Origin: Methylobacterium oxalidis
GTDB taxonomy: Bacteria; Pseudomonadota; Alphaproteobacteria; Rhizobiales; Beijerinckiaceae
NCBI RefSeq assembly: GCF_007992195.1
Contig: NZ_BJZU01000104.1
Location: 1 to 44,742, forward strand
DNA length: 44,742 nucleotides
Direction: 5' to 3'
Part shown: positions 1 through 8,249 of the stretch, one piece after another
How the letters are laid out: each line of letters starts with the position of its first letter
How positions within the stretch are numbered: position 1 is the stretch's first letter
The notes under the pieces: model-generated
What the model was told of the DNA's origin: nothing
Seen by the model: only the letters and a program-made list of their open reading frames with translations
Database searches by the model: none
Program-made: the position numbers and the translations under genes

Positions 1-324
1 TCCATCGACACCATCGCGGCCATCGGCACCGTCCGTCCCAGGCGGGCCTTGCTCCCCCGGCTCGCCGTTGCGGCCAACAACATGGCCGACCTCGATCTCA
101 GCGCCGTCGGTGAGCCGCAGGATCAGCACGCCTGCCCCCCTCAGCGAAGCGCCAGCTACGCCGACGCCAGGCGCACCATCGGCACCGCGCTCACCCGGCT
201 CGCCGCGCTCAGGCTGACGCTTCTCCAGAGCATCGATGCGGGCCAGAAGAGGCGCCGTTGCGTGCTCGACATGACGCTTGACCGCTTCCACGATCTCGCG
301 TCCGAACGCCTCGCCGTCAAACAT
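1..324 (-). CDS. Collagen-like phage structural protein (partial)
   Basis: The gene starts with ATG at 324, overlapping the portal stop as ATGA, and runs off the left edge, so only the first 108 codons are visible. Residues 1 to about 38 look like a short helical coat-attachment region (FGREIVEAVKRHVEHA). From about residue 40 there are Gly-X-Y collagen-like triplets (GEPGERGADG, then GEPGEQGPPG and GRDGVDG), interrupted by a non-collagen patch that includes LILRLTDGAEIEVGHVVG. Collagen-like proteins in phages are usually fibres or decoration proteins. The place directly after portal suggests a virion-associated fibre, but the exact role is inferred. It is not covered by any longer reading frame on the other strand that looks coding. 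Confidence 0.7.
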   Translation of the reverse strand, partial: MFDGEAFGREIVEAVKRHVEHATAPLLARIDALEKRQPERGEPGERGADGAPGVGVAGASLRGAGVLILRLTDGAEIEVGHVVGRNGEPGEQGPPGTDGADGRDGVDG

Positions 325-1703
325 CAGCGAAGGCCCTTCCAGATGGCGACGAGAGCCTTCCCGGCTTCCTGGCTGATGTTCTCGTTGGCCGCCTCTGCCG
401 CTGCCATATCGGGCTCGCTCGGAAGCCGCTGGTCAGCCTTCGGCGCGAGAGAGAACGGATCGTCCTGGGCGTCGCGCTTGGCGAGCGCAGCCAGGCTGAA
501 GTTCTGCTGCTGCAGGTAGACGGCATTGCCGCCCTCCGTCGGCGGCAGCCCAAGCTTCGCCCGGCCCTCGTCCGGCTTCACGAGGCCGCCACGAACGCCC
601 TCCGACCACGTCTTGACCTGCGTGGCCGTGTCCATTCGCAGGAGCGTGTCGAGGTCGAACTCCGTGCCGTAGGGCTGCGGCAGTGCCAGCCCCTCGTCCA
701 AGGCGAGCTCGATGCTCTCGATGTGGATCTGCAGGCACTGCGCGTAATACTGCGCGTCGAGCGCCTCGACGTTGTTATAGGCTGGTGGCTGCCCGACGCC
801 GACCTTGTAGGCTGGCACGCCGAACACGGAGCAGACCGTCTCGGCCGTCCACTTCAGCTGCTCGAGAAGCTGTGCGTCGGCCGCCTTCACGGCCATTGGC
901 TCGTACTTGAGGCCGTCGCCCAGCACTGCGACCTTGCCGACGTTCGCGCCCGTGTAGTTCCTGTCCCAGTGGTCCTTCAGGCGCTTGGCCGTCTCCTCCG
1001 AGATCGCGCCTGGCGCCGTCAGGATGCCGCCCGGGTTCGAGCCGTTGCCGAAGAACTGCGCGCTATTGTTCTGAATGCGGATGCCTTGAACGGCGGCGAG
1101 GCCGCAGGCGTAGATCGGCGAGGTGCCGACGAGGGGGTGATAGATCGTGTTCCAGCGATCGTGGATGATCTCGCTGGCCGGGACCGGAACGGCCGCGTCG
1201 AGATCGCTGACGCCAGCAAGGTCGTCGCGGGTGAGCTGGTAGAACACGCTGCCGTCTGGCGCGACGAGTGCCGTCAGGCGGTTCGGATCCAGGACATAGA
1301 GGGCCACCACAACGCCGCGGCCGTCCCGCTCCTTCAGGACGTAGGTGTTGCCGTGGACGAGCTTCGACTCCATCCAGTTGGTGAAGAACTGGATCCGATT
1401 CTGGAAGCGGTTCGGCTTGCGCAGAACGGGCGAGAAGGCAGAGTTCGCGGTCTCTCTCCAGATGCCGTTTTGGCCGACCTCGACAAGGCGCAGGCGCATC
1501 TTGGCGATGTCGGACGCGATGAGCGAGACGCAGCGAAACACGGCGCTGTAGGTCAGTACCGTGTCGAGCCTCACCTCGACATTCTGCTGCCACGCTCCGG
1601 CGAAGGCCTCCCGGATGATGCCCCACCAGCCGCCGCGACCGTCGACGCTGGCGAGGCTCGGGACTGCCTTCTCGCGCGTGACCGTCAGGCCGAAGATGCG
1701 CAA
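324..1703 (-). CDS. HK97-family phage portal protein
   Basis: This is the portal, the dodecameric ring at the capsid vertex through which DNA is packaged and ejected. About 459 residues, usual for the HK97 family. Recognisable portal stretches include TVLTYSAVFRCVSLIASDIAK, the GNTYVLKERDGRG segment, the SEIIHDRWNTIYHPLVGTSPI block and the C-terminal VEALDAQYYAQCLQ region. The best start is TTG at 1703: GAGGA lies seven bases upstream and the previous gene stops at 1706. Reading further upstream would overlap that gene heavily. It sits in order capsid, small protein, portal, collagen-like protein in the leftward late operon. The C-terminus is Ala/Glu-rich, as is common. Confidence 0.93.
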   Translation of the reverse strand: MRIFGLTVTREKAVPSLASVDGRGGWWGIIREAFAGAWQQNVEVRLDTVLTYSAVFRCVSLIASDIAKMRLRLVEVGQNGIWRETANSAFSPVLRKPNRFQNRIQFFTNWMESKLVHGNTYVLKERDGRGVVVALYVLDPNRLTALVAPDGSVFYQLTRDDLAGVSDLDAAVPVPASEIIHDRWNTIYHPLVGTSPIYACGLAAVQGIRIQNNSAQFFGNGSNPGGILTAPGAISEETAKRLKDHWDRNYTGANVGKVAVLGDGLKYEPMAVKAADAQLLEQLKWTAETVCSVFGVPAYKVGVGQPPAYNNVEALDAQYYAQCLQIHIESIELALDEGLALPQPYGTEFDLDTLLRMDTATQVKTWSEGVRGGLVKPDEGRAKLGLPPTEGGNAVYLQQQNFSLAALAKRDAQDDPFSLAPKADQRLPSEPDMAAAEAANENISQEAGKALVAIWKGLR

Positions 1704-1705
1704 GA

Positions 1706-2059
1706 TCAGTCCTCGGCGCGCAGGTCGCGGCGCTGGTAGCTGCCGCCCTTCGGCTCCTTCGGCGCAGCGATCTTCTCGCGCAGCTTGGGGGCACCCCAAC
1801 GGCCGTCCGCGGCATCGCCGGTCGTCGCCTCGTACTCGGCGCGCAGCTGCTCGATCTCAGCGGCCTTGGTCTCTTCCTCGAGGTCAACCTGCGGCGCAGG
1901 GTTGGCCTGCGGCGAAGGGTCGGCCTGCGGGGGCGGGCCGGACTTGCCGATCGCCTGCAGCACGCGGGCATCCCGCCGCGAAGCCTGGAAGGTGTCGCCC
2001 GGCTTGAGAACGCGCCCGCCGTATCTCATCGCCTTGGTCGCGATCTGATCAATTCTCAT
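1706..2059 (-). CDS. Small phage protein between capsid and portal
   Basis: 117 residues with ATG at 2059 and a good GGAGG ribosome site. The N-terminus (MRIDQIATKAMRYGGRVLKPG) resembles short phage proteins that bind or cap head-tail parts. Residues about 43-56 hold a Pro/Gln tandem (PQADPSPQANPAPQ), probably a flexible linker. The C-terminal half, EYEATTGDAADGRWGAPKLR, resembles a short helix-loop motif seen repeatedly in tailed-phage genomes. I do not recognise a named family. Its position in the head gene block suggests a head-assembly or connector role; this is inference. Confidence 0.7.
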   Translation of the reverse strand: MRIDQIATKAMRYGGRVLKPGDTFQASRRDARVLQAIGKSGPPPQADPSPQANPAPQVDLEEETKAAEIEQLRAEYEATTGDAADGRWGAPKLREKIAAPKEPKGGSYQRRDLRAED

Positions 2060-2087
2060 CGCCGCACCTCCAGAGCGTCACCGGAAG

Positions 2088-2113
2088 CCGGCCGAGCTCG
2101 GAGGCCCGGCCGG
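2088..2113 (-). other. GC-rich hairpin in the capsid-downstream gap
   Basis: In the 67-base gap after the capsid stop, CCGGCCG and CGGCCGG can pair around a 12-base loop. There is no T-run after it, so it is not a standard intrinsic terminator. It might protect or attenuate the capsid message. Weakly supported. Confidence 0.25.
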
Positions 2114-2126
2114 TTGTCATCACGCC

Positions 2127-4097
2127 TCAAGGCGTCTCGGGCTCGTCGCCCCAGGCGACGCCGGTGAGGTACTGAACCGCGCTGTCGCGGCGGCGCATCC
2201 AGTTGAGCGTGCGCTCCGCGCGGAAGGCGACGCTGTTCGTCTGGAACATCGACACAACGCTGGCCGCCGTCGGGGTGACGCTGTCCATCGTTGGGGCGTT
2301 GTCCATCTGCAGCGACGCCTCGCGGCTCATATCGACCGCGATCCCGCCGTCATCGGCCATGTAGATGTCCGAGGCGTTGAGCATCGCGACGACACCGGCC
2401 GGCACGTACTCGGAGGTCACCACCGGGATGCCTCGCAGGGTGCCGCCGTTCATCGTGATGTTCGGGAATTCGGCCTGGCCGAGCGCGTTGACCATCAGCG
2501 ACAGCGACAGTGCCGTGATGGACCGCATCACCAGCACACCCGAGGTCGGAGCGTTGTTCGCCGTGATGAACGGGCTCATCAGAGCCTTGAGGTCGGCGCG
2601 GACGGCGTCGGCATCGTTGCCCGAGGAGGGGATGCCGGTGATCCCGTTCGTGATCGAGGCCGGCGACACTCCGGCCGCGGCCGCCTTGGCCGGGTTGATG
2701 AAGTCGATGTCGAGGCGAGCACTCAGTGCCGCCGCGAGCTGATCGCGCAGGATCGTCTCGGCCGAGGGATTGCTATCGCGCAAGGTCTCCTCGGTCACGA
2801 CCGCGATGTTTGCGACCTTCAGGGGCTCCAGGGTCTTGCGCTCGAAGTCGAACTTCGTCAGCGGCTTGGCCTTGCCCTCTCCGACCCAGTAGCCGTCGCC
2901 GCCGGAGGTCTGGCCGATCAGAGCCACCCGGAACGGCACGCGGCGAAGGGCCGGGATGCCGTTTGCGCCGAACTTGCCCATGATGGTCATGGGCCGCAGG
3001 AACTCGACGAAGTCCGCGAAGACGGAGGTCTCGTCACCGACCAGGGCCCCCGCCCAGGTGGCATTGCTGGTGGAGCCGGCGGCCACCGCCGCCTTCAGCA
3101 CGTTCACGATGCCCTGATCGTCGCCGTACTGCTCCTTGGCGATGTCGGCCGCTGCCGCACGGTTGCCCTGCGCGAGACCGAGGCAGCGCACGACGCGTGC
3201 GAACCGCATGCCGGGCGGCAGATTTTGGCCCTTCACCTCGACACGGACGCCGGAGCGGACCTGCGAGCCGGTCTCCGCATCCTTTACACCCTCGACGGGC
3301 TTGGCCGCGGCGCGATTGGCCTTCTCCAGGGCGGTCAGGCGGCCGAGATGTGCGTCGATCGACTTCACCTCCGCGGCGAGGCCGTCGTACTCCTCAGTCT
3401 GCTCGGTATCCAGGGTGACACCTTCCTCGGCGGCCTGGTTCATGAGTTCCGACATGCGCGCGGCCTTGGCCTGGCGCATTGCCTCGAAGGCCTGGATCTG
3501 TTCGGCGATGGTCTTGGGCATGATGCGAGCCCCTTTCGGCTGGCTGATGGTGGATTGGGGGCCCGGAGCGCCGGGGGTAGCAGGCCGATCGAATGCCTTC
3601 GGCTCTTTGCCGGACGCGGCGAGCAGGGGGCGGTCGATCGACTTGATCAGGGAAATCTTGGCGTCGGCGTTGGCCGGCACGGTCACGAGGCTGAGTTCCA
3701 GCACCTCGGTCTGCAGGTAGCGGATGCCGCCGTCCCGCATGATCTCGTAGCCGTCGGCGAGCGCGCGGAAGCCGATTGACACGGCTCGGACGAGGCCGGC
3801 CTTGACCTCGCCCCAGGCAGTATCGACGCGATCCTTGAGCGGGCCCGGCTCCTCGATCTTGGGGAGCACCGCCTCGAAGGTGATGCCGTCCTTGGTGGGA
3901 CGGTCGAATTTGACGGTTCCTACGGGCCGGTCGCTGTCGTGCTGGTGCAGCAGCGGCATCGGGTTCTGGAACGTCACGCCCAGCGGCTCGACCACGTCGC
4001 CGACCCGGTCCGGGTTCGGCGTGGTCGCAACGCCGCGGATGATGCGCTGCTCGTCCTCGACCGCCTTCACGGTCAGGAGCGAATAGGCTCTGTTCAT
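2127..4097 (-). CDS. Prohead protease - major capsid protein fusion
   Basis: One 656-residue frame contains two proteins that are usually separate. Residues 1 to about 165 are a U35/S78-type prohead protease: LLHQHDSDRPVG (His51/His53), VRAVSIGF (Ser107) and the LELSLVTVPANADA block (Ser136). A Pro/Gly/Ala linker at about 170-190 leads into a coiled-coil delta-domain at about 193-265, then an HK97-fold capsid domain (GVSPASITNGITGIPSSGND, then GGTLRGIPVVTSEYV). Start ATG at 4097 has GGAGACCTCCT upstream. Met193 (ATG at 3521) follows an AAAGGGG stretch and could start a separate capsid protein. Such fusions are known in some HK97-type phages; maturation would cut the scaffold segment. Confidence 0.93.
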   Translation of the reverse strand: MNRAYSLLTVKAVEDEQRIIRGVATTPNPDRVGDVVEPLGVTFQNPMPLLHQHDSDRPVGTVKFDRPTKDGITFEAVLPKIEEPGPLKDRVDTAWGEVKAGLVRAVSIGFRALADGYEIMRDGGIRYLQTEVLELSLVTVPANADAKISLIKSIDRPLLAASGKEPKAFDRPATPGAPGPQSTISQPKGARIMPKTIAEQIQAFEAMRQAKAARMSELMNQAAEEGVTLDTEQTEEYDGLAAEVKSIDAHLGRLTALEKANRAAAKPVEGVKDAETGSQVRSGVRVEVKGQNLPPGMRFARVVRCLGLAQGNRAAAADIAKEQYGDDQGIVNVLKAAVAAGSTSNATWAGALVGDETSVFADFVEFLRPMTIMGKFGANGIPALRRVPFRVALIGQTSGGDGYWVGEGKAKPLTKFDFERKTLEPLKVANIAVVTEETLRDSNPSAETILRDQLAAALSARLDIDFINPAKAAAAGVSPASITNGITGIPSSGNDADAVRADLKALMSPFITANNAPTSGVLVMRSITALSLSLMVNALGQAEFPNITMNGGTLRGIPVVTSEYVPAGVVAMLNASDIYMADDGGIAVDMSREASLQMDNAPTMDSVTPTAASVVSMFQTNSVAFRAERTLNWMRRRDSAVQYLTGVAWGDEPETP

Positions 4098-4117
4098 AGG
4101 AGGTCTCCAGGCGGGGC

Positions 4118-5785
4118 CTAGACGAAGATCAGCTGGTACTCGGGAGCCCGGGCTGGCTCGGGGTTCAGGCTCATCGGCACGACGGCGTCGAAGAGCGCCA
4201 TGGCCGGGTCGATCTTGGCGTCGCCCGCATTCTGCTTCGTCGCTCGGATGGCGGTCGCGGTCGGCTCGATCTTCAGGTTCGAGACAGCCCAGGCCATGAG
4301 GCCTGAGCCGGAGTGGCGCAGCGTCCCGTTCGCCAGCTTCCGCTCGGCCGTCTTGATGGCGTTCATCATGCCGTAGCCCTGCGGCACGCCGACGACGAGT
4401 TTATCCTCCTGGGTCACGCCGATCTCGGCCAGCGCCTCGATGAACTCGCCGAGGCCAGCCGGGTCGACGCCGACGCAGGCGAGCAGGCCCGCATCCTTCA
4501 CTTGGCTGACGATCGCCACGATTTCGGCGACGTCCTTCAGCTCGTCGTCGACGATCGTCAGTTCGCCGGCCGCCTCGAAGTCGCGGAGCTTCGCTGCGAT
4601 CGACTTTCGCCGCTCGAGCACGCCCGCGTGGCACCACGCATGCGACCACGCGAGCCAGTGCCGGGTCGCCTTCTCGCGGCCCAACACGTTCAGGCCGAAC
4701 AAGTCGTCGAGGCCGCCGCCGTCGATGCCGACGCAGACCACCTCGCAGCGATCAAGTAGCGACTCGAGGGTGATGCTCGGATCCGCGCGCCGCGCCCAGA
4801 ACTCCGCGCCCGGCCACCGGTCCGTCTTGAGCCCGAGGCCGATCTCGATGTTCAGGTGCTGAGAGGCCCAACCGGCGACCTCGCCTGGGTCGCCGAGCTT
4901 CGACGCCTCGAACTCCTGCAGGAGCCGCTCGATCTGGATGCTGCGGCCGGCATTCGGCGTCACCATCGGCCAGTTCGAGGGGTCCTGCCACCGCGCCGGA
5001 TCCACCGCGATGTCATCGGGGAACTCGTACAGCACCGGAAGCATCGAACCGGTAGCCCGGCCGTCCCGGATCTGGCGGGCCTTCATCAACTCGGCCCGGA
5101 AGGCGCCCTGCGGTCGCCCGTCCGACTGCGTGGTGATGAAGACCAGAAAGCCCTCGGGATTCGGCAGCAGGCCGCCGCGGATCTGCCGGATGACATTCGT
5201 GGCCGAGGGGCTCTTCGCGATCTCGTGCAACTCGTCGACAAGTACGCCGACCGGCTTGACGCCGGTGAGTACGCTCGAGTCGAAGGTCTTGATCTTCAGC
5301 TTCGCCTTCGTCCGGCGATCGGTGATGGTCTTGATATGCTCCTGGATGTGCATCCGCTTCTGGAGGAAGCCCTCCGGATCGGCCTCGATCATCCCGGTCG
5401 CTTGGCTGAACGCGAGGTCCGCGACGTCCTTCGTCGGGCCGATGAGCAGGAATTCCGCCCTCGGGCGCTGGTTGTCGACGAGCGCGGTCATCATCAGGCC
5501 GGCGCCGTTCGTCGTCTTCGAGTTCTTCTTCGGGACGAGAAGTAGGACCTCGCGAACCATCCGCTCGCCGTTGACCATCGAGCCGAACAAGGCCCCGACG
5601 ATCTCCCGGAACCAATCCCCGGCGGCCTCGCCGAACGGCGGCGAGCCGGGCACGTCCGGAATCCGGAGCTTGTTAAAGATGCTGACTGCTCGCCGAACGT
5701 CGGCCTGGTTCAGCTTCAGGTCGGGCAGGAGCGACTGACCGGTGCGGATCCGGTCCTGCCAGTCAGGCCGCGACAAGTTCCACAT
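4118..5785 (-). CDS. Terminase large subunit
   Basis: The DNA-packaging motor and headful/cos nuclease, 555 residues. ATPase domain: Walker A-like VPKKNSKTT (84-92), Walker B VLVDELHE (181-188) and a coupling motif ITTQSDG (218-223). The nuclease domain begins at about 350 with CVGIDGGGLDD (Asp355, then Asp360/361), the acidic residues of the RNase H-like fold. Start ATG at 5785 overlaps the small-subunit stop as ATGA, showing translational coupling. It belongs to the phage terminase Terminase_1 type that pairs with HK97 portals and, often, an HNH protein, which is also present here. Confidence 0.95.
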   Translation of the reverse strand: MWNLSRPDWQDRIRTGQSLLPDLKLNQADVRRAVSIFNKLRIPDVPGSPPFGEAAGDWFREIVGALFGSMVNGERMVREVLLLVPKKNSKTTNGAGLMMTALVDNQRPRAEFLLIGPTKDVADLAFSQATGMIEADPEGFLQKRMHIQEHIKTITDRRTKAKLKIKTFDSSVLTGVKPVGVLVDELHEIAKSPSATNVIRQIRGGLLPNPEGFLVFITTQSDGRPQGAFRAELMKARQIRDGRATGSMLPVLYEFPDDIAVDPARWQDPSNWPMVTPNAGRSIQIERLLQEFEASKLGDPGEVAGWASQHLNIEIGLGLKTDRWPGAEFWARRADPSITLESLLDRCEVVCVGIDGGGLDDLFGLNVLGREKATRHWLAWSHAWCHAGVLERRKSIAAKLRDFEAAGELTIVDDELKDVAEIVAIVSQVKDAGLLACVGVDPAGLGEFIEALAEIGVTQEDKLVVGVPQGYGMMNAIKTAERKLANGTLRHSGSGLMAWAVSNLKIEPTATAIRATKQNAGDAKIDPAMALFDAVVPMSLNPEPARAPEYQLIFV

Positions 5786-6192
5786 CAGTGGCGGATCAGA
5801 TCATCCCAGGAGGTGTCCACGGCCGCCGTCTCGGCCGCCAGCGCCGCCTGCTCCTTCTTGCCAAGCTCCTTCGTGCGGGCGGGAGCCGGCGCGGGCGCGT
5901 ACTCGGACCAGCCGGCGCGACAGCGAAGCCAGAACTGCGCTGCCGTAACCGCCTTGGGATCGTCTTTCGTAGCCTGGCGGAAGAGGTTCATCGCGACGGC
6001 GTTCGTCGCCTTCACGTGCCCGACGTCGAGCTCGAAGCGGTAGTGCGCCCGGAGCGTCTTCGGGTCGATAGCGAGAATCTGCGCGATCTGCTCTTCGGTG
6101 TTCCCGAACGAGGCCATCATCTCGACCTCGCGCCGGGTTCGTGGATTCGGCTCGTGCGCCGGCCGCCCCACCTTCCTTGGTTCGTCACTCAA
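5785..6192 (-). CDS. Terminase small subunit-like DNA-binding protein
   Basis: 135 residues, starting at TTG 6192, which overlaps the MTase stop. The N-terminal region (GRPAHEPNPRTRREVEMMASFGNTEEQIAQILAIDPKTLRAHY) is a helix-turn-helix of the type found in small terminase subunits that recognise the packaging site. The middle (KATNAVAMNLFRQATKDDPKAVTAAQFWLRCRAGWSEY) matches the oligomerisation region of that group. The tail is Ala/Pro-rich. Immediate linkage to the large subunit supports the call. The start codon choice is less certain since the best Shine-Dalgarno match (AAGGG) is about 12 bases away. Confidence 0.85.
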   Translation of the reverse strand: MSDEPRKVGRPAHEPNPRTRREVEMMASFGNTEEQIAQILAIDPKTLRAHYRFELDVGHVKATNAVAMNLFRQATKDDPKAVTAAQFWLRCRAGWSEYAPAPAPARTKELGKKEQAALAAETAAVDTSWDDLIRH

Positions 6193-7538
6193 TCAACACA
6201 CGCCCTTTCAACGCTGCCGCAGCGCGCCCGGACTTCGGCGAACGTCTCGCCGGTCTCCTCGAGCCGTGCCTCGAGGCCGGTGAAGGCCTCCCACCGCTGC
6301 ACCGCTACGTCGACGTAGGCCGGGTTAAGCTCGACCGCGTGGCAGGCGCGCCCGGTCATCTCCGCTGCGATGATGGTGGTCCCGGAGCCGGAGAACGGCT
6401 CGTAGACGGCATGGCCGGGCGCGGAATTGTTCTCGATCGGCCGGCGCATGCACTCGACCGGCTTCTGCGTGCCATGGCCGGTGTCACACCTGACGTGCTC
6501 GATGTTCCAGATGGTCGACTGCTTCCGACCGCCCTTCCACTCGGCAGCCTTGCCGTCCTTCACCGCGTAGGCGGCGACCTCGTGCTCGGGGACGAAGCGC
6601 CACTCGTCCTCCTCGCCCTCGCGCACCCCGTAGAGGCAAGGCTCGTGCTGCCAGTGGTAGTGCCCGCGTGAGATGGCGAAGCGCGGCTTCACCCAGATGA
6701 TCTGGGCCCGGATGGCGAACCGGCAGGCAGCTAGGCTCTCCATGACCGTGTCCGTGTGCAGGCCCCCGTGCCAGACATACGCGACCGCGCCCGGGAACAG
6801 CGCCCACGCCTCGCGCCAGTCCGCCCTGTCGTCGTTTAGAACCTTGCCCTCGGCTATTCCCTTGCCCGCGAGGCAGGTCTCCCGGCGCCAGCCCGGATCG
6901 TAGTTCACGCCGTAGGGTGGGTCCGTCACCATTAGATTCGGGCGCGCCCCGGCGAGCGCCTTCTCGACGTCGGCAGCGTTCGTCGACGAGCCGCAGATGA
7001 TCCGGTGGCGGCCGAGGATCCAGACGTCGCCCCCCTGCGTCAGCGCCTTAGCCGGTACCGGCGGTGCCTCGTCCGGGTCGGTCAGACCCTCCGTCGCCTG
7101 GGCCATCACGTCCGCGATCGCGTCGACCGAGAAGCCCGTCAGCCCGAGATCGAAGTCGAGCGCCCGGAGGTCCGAGAACTCGACCCGCAGGAGGTCCTCG
7201 TCCCAGCCCGCATTCGCCGCCAGCTGATTGTCCGCGATCACGTAGGCGCGGCGCTGCGCCTCCGTCCACCCGCGCGCCACCATGACCGGCACGTCAGGGT
7301 ACCCGAGCTTCACCGCTGCGAGCACGCGGCCGTGCCCGGCGATGATCGTGCCCGTCTCGTCGACGAGGACCGGGTTCGTCCACCCCCACTCCCGGATGGA
7401 GGCGACGATCTGCGCCACCTGCTCGTCCGAGTGGGTCCGAGCGTTGCGCGCGTAGGGCTCAAGCTCCGCGACCGCGCGACGCGCGACGTGGTCGGCGGGC
7501 CAGAGCTGCGCCGGCTTGGTAGTCCTCTTCGCAGCCAT
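6189..7538 (-). CDS. ParB-like domain + DNA N4/N6 methyltransferase
   Basis: 449 residues. The N-terminal 20-110 region is a ParB/Spo0J nuclease-like domain (ELEPYARNARTHSDEQVAQI, then TIIAGHGRVLAA and RRAYVIADNQLA). The C-terminal part is a beta-class type II methylase with catalytic DPPYG (206-210) followed near the end by EPFSGSGTT, the S-adenosylmethionine loop; this catalytic-before-AdoMet order is the beta class. The group occurs widely in prophages as orphan methylases without a cognate nuclease. Start ATG 7538 is chosen because GAGG lies just upstream; a GTG two codons earlier is possible. It is translationally joined to the terminase genes, so it may mark DNA before packaging. Confidence 0.92.
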   Translation of the reverse strand: MAAKRTTKPAQLWPADHVARRAVAELEPYARNARTHSDEQVAQIVASIREWGWTNPVLVDETGTIIAGHGRVLAAVKLGYPDVPVMVARGWTEAQRRAYVIADNQLAANAGWDEDLLRVEFSDLRALDFDLGLTGFSVDAIADVMAQATEGLTDPDEAPPVPAKALTQGGDVWILGRHRIICGSSTNAADVEKALAGARPNLMVTDPPYGVNYDPGWRRETCLAGKGIAEGKVLNDDRADWREAWALFPGAVAYVWHGGLHTDTVMESLAACRFAIRAQIIWVKPRFAISRGHYHWQHEPCLYGVREGEEDEWRFVPEHEVAAYAVKDGKAAEWKGGRKQSTIWNIEHVRCDTGHGTQKPVECMRRPIENNSAPGHAVYEPFSGSGTTIIAAEMTGRACHAVELNPAYVDVAVQRWEAFTGLEARLEETGETFAEVRARCGSVERACVD

Positions 7539-7652
7539 CAGCACCTCAGGCAGGGTCGCGCGTGCGCGTGTGGCCGGGAAAAATTCTGCGGATGGGACCC
7601 TGTGCGGTTGCCCACCCCTACCGCCCCAGGCTTTTGCGGGCCCCCCCAGGGG

Positions 7653-7970
7653 TCACAGGAGCCCGAGTCGCCGCGCGCGGGCGGCTGCCGTCTTCCGGGT
7701 ATGGCAGGCCCCGCACAAGACCTGCATGTTCGCCTTGTCGAGGGGGGCGCCACCATCCCTGCGCTCCACGATATGGTCGACGAAGACGCGACCACCCGTT
7801 CTGCCACAGCCCGGCGCCTCGCAGCGGCGTCCACGCTCGCGGATCACCTCATCCCTGAGCGTGGTCCAAGCGACCGAGGTGTAGAAGCTCTCAGCCGTCT
7901 TCGGCGCGGGCTTCGCCGTCCGCGTGTCGAGGGCCTTCAGCCTCAGCGCGAGGGTGATCAGGCGACCCAT
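7653..7970 (-). CDS. HNH endonuclease
   Basis: 105 residues with a clear HNH site: Cys50/Cys55 and Cys86/Cys89 zinc ligands, VDHIVERRDGG (His66), LDKANMQVLCGACH (Asn81, His90). In HK97-like phages an HNH protein beside the terminase is needed for specific cohesive-end cutting, so a packaging role is the favoured reading over homing. It is followed by a 115-base gap before the MTase gene. Confidence 0.9.
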   Translation of the reverse strand: MGRLITLALRLKALDTRTAKPAPKTAESFYTSVAWTTLRDEVIRERGRRCEAPGCGRTGGRVFVDHIVERRDGGAPLDKANMQVLCGACHTRKTAAARARRLGLL

Positions 7971-8104
7971 GTCAGCGCCTCATCTCCCGCCCGCATCACC
8001 GCACGCGGCATCTCGATCGCAGCAAGCGCCCAGATCCCCCAGGCGCAGATGGAGAGGATGAGGAGGTCGGAGAGACAGGGGCTGCCGGCATCAAGAACGT
8101 CCAC
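7958..8104 (-). CDS. Possible 48-aa membrane peptide
   Basis: A short frame from GTG 8104 to TGA 7958 overlaps both neighbours: the DUF3309-like gene and the HNH start. It reads LSDLLILSICAWGIWALAAIEMPRAV in the middle, one likely membrane helix with Trp/Cys, and an acidic tail. The overlapped layout fits the compact phage operon, but the start lacks a good ribosome site. It could be a holin-like or regulator peptide, or an artefact. Confidence 0.35.
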   Translation of the reverse strand: MDVLDAGSPCLSDLLILSICAWGIWALAAIEMPRAVMRAGDEALTWVA

Positions 8105-8249
8105 CGATCAGCAACAACACGATAGCCGCGACAACCAGGATCGTGACGAGACTGTAGCTCTCCTCACGATAGACCCCGCCGCCGATGAGGCGCCCGCCAC
8201 CCAGGATGACCGCGACGAGGATCATCAGCAGGATCGCGGTGAGGGACAT
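8091..8249 (-). CDS. Small two-helix membrane protein, DUF3309-like
   Basis: 52 residues from ATG 8249, preceded by AGGGG at good spacing. Two hydrophobic stretches (LTAILLMILVAVILGG and VTILVVAAIVLLLIGG) flank a short Gly/Tyr/Arg loop (GVYREESYS). The pattern hydrophobic - GGG - loop - hydrophobic - GG(R) closely follows DUF3309 micro-proteins that are common in alphaproteobacteria, function unknown. In this position it may be the first gene of the leftward late block. Confidence 0.65.
   Translation of the reverse strand: MSLTAILLMILVAVILGGGRLIGGGVYREESYSLVTILVVAAIVLLLIGGRS

Noticed and set aside
49..519. Plus-strand 156-codon frame at the left edge
   Set aside because: Antisense to the collagen-like and portal genes; low-complexity Ser/Ala/Arg product and no ribosome site.
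723..1739. Long plus-strand frame of 338 codons
   Set aside because: Mirror of the portal gene in GC-rich DNA; the product is rich in Arg/Asp/Leu/Val as expected from antisense reading.
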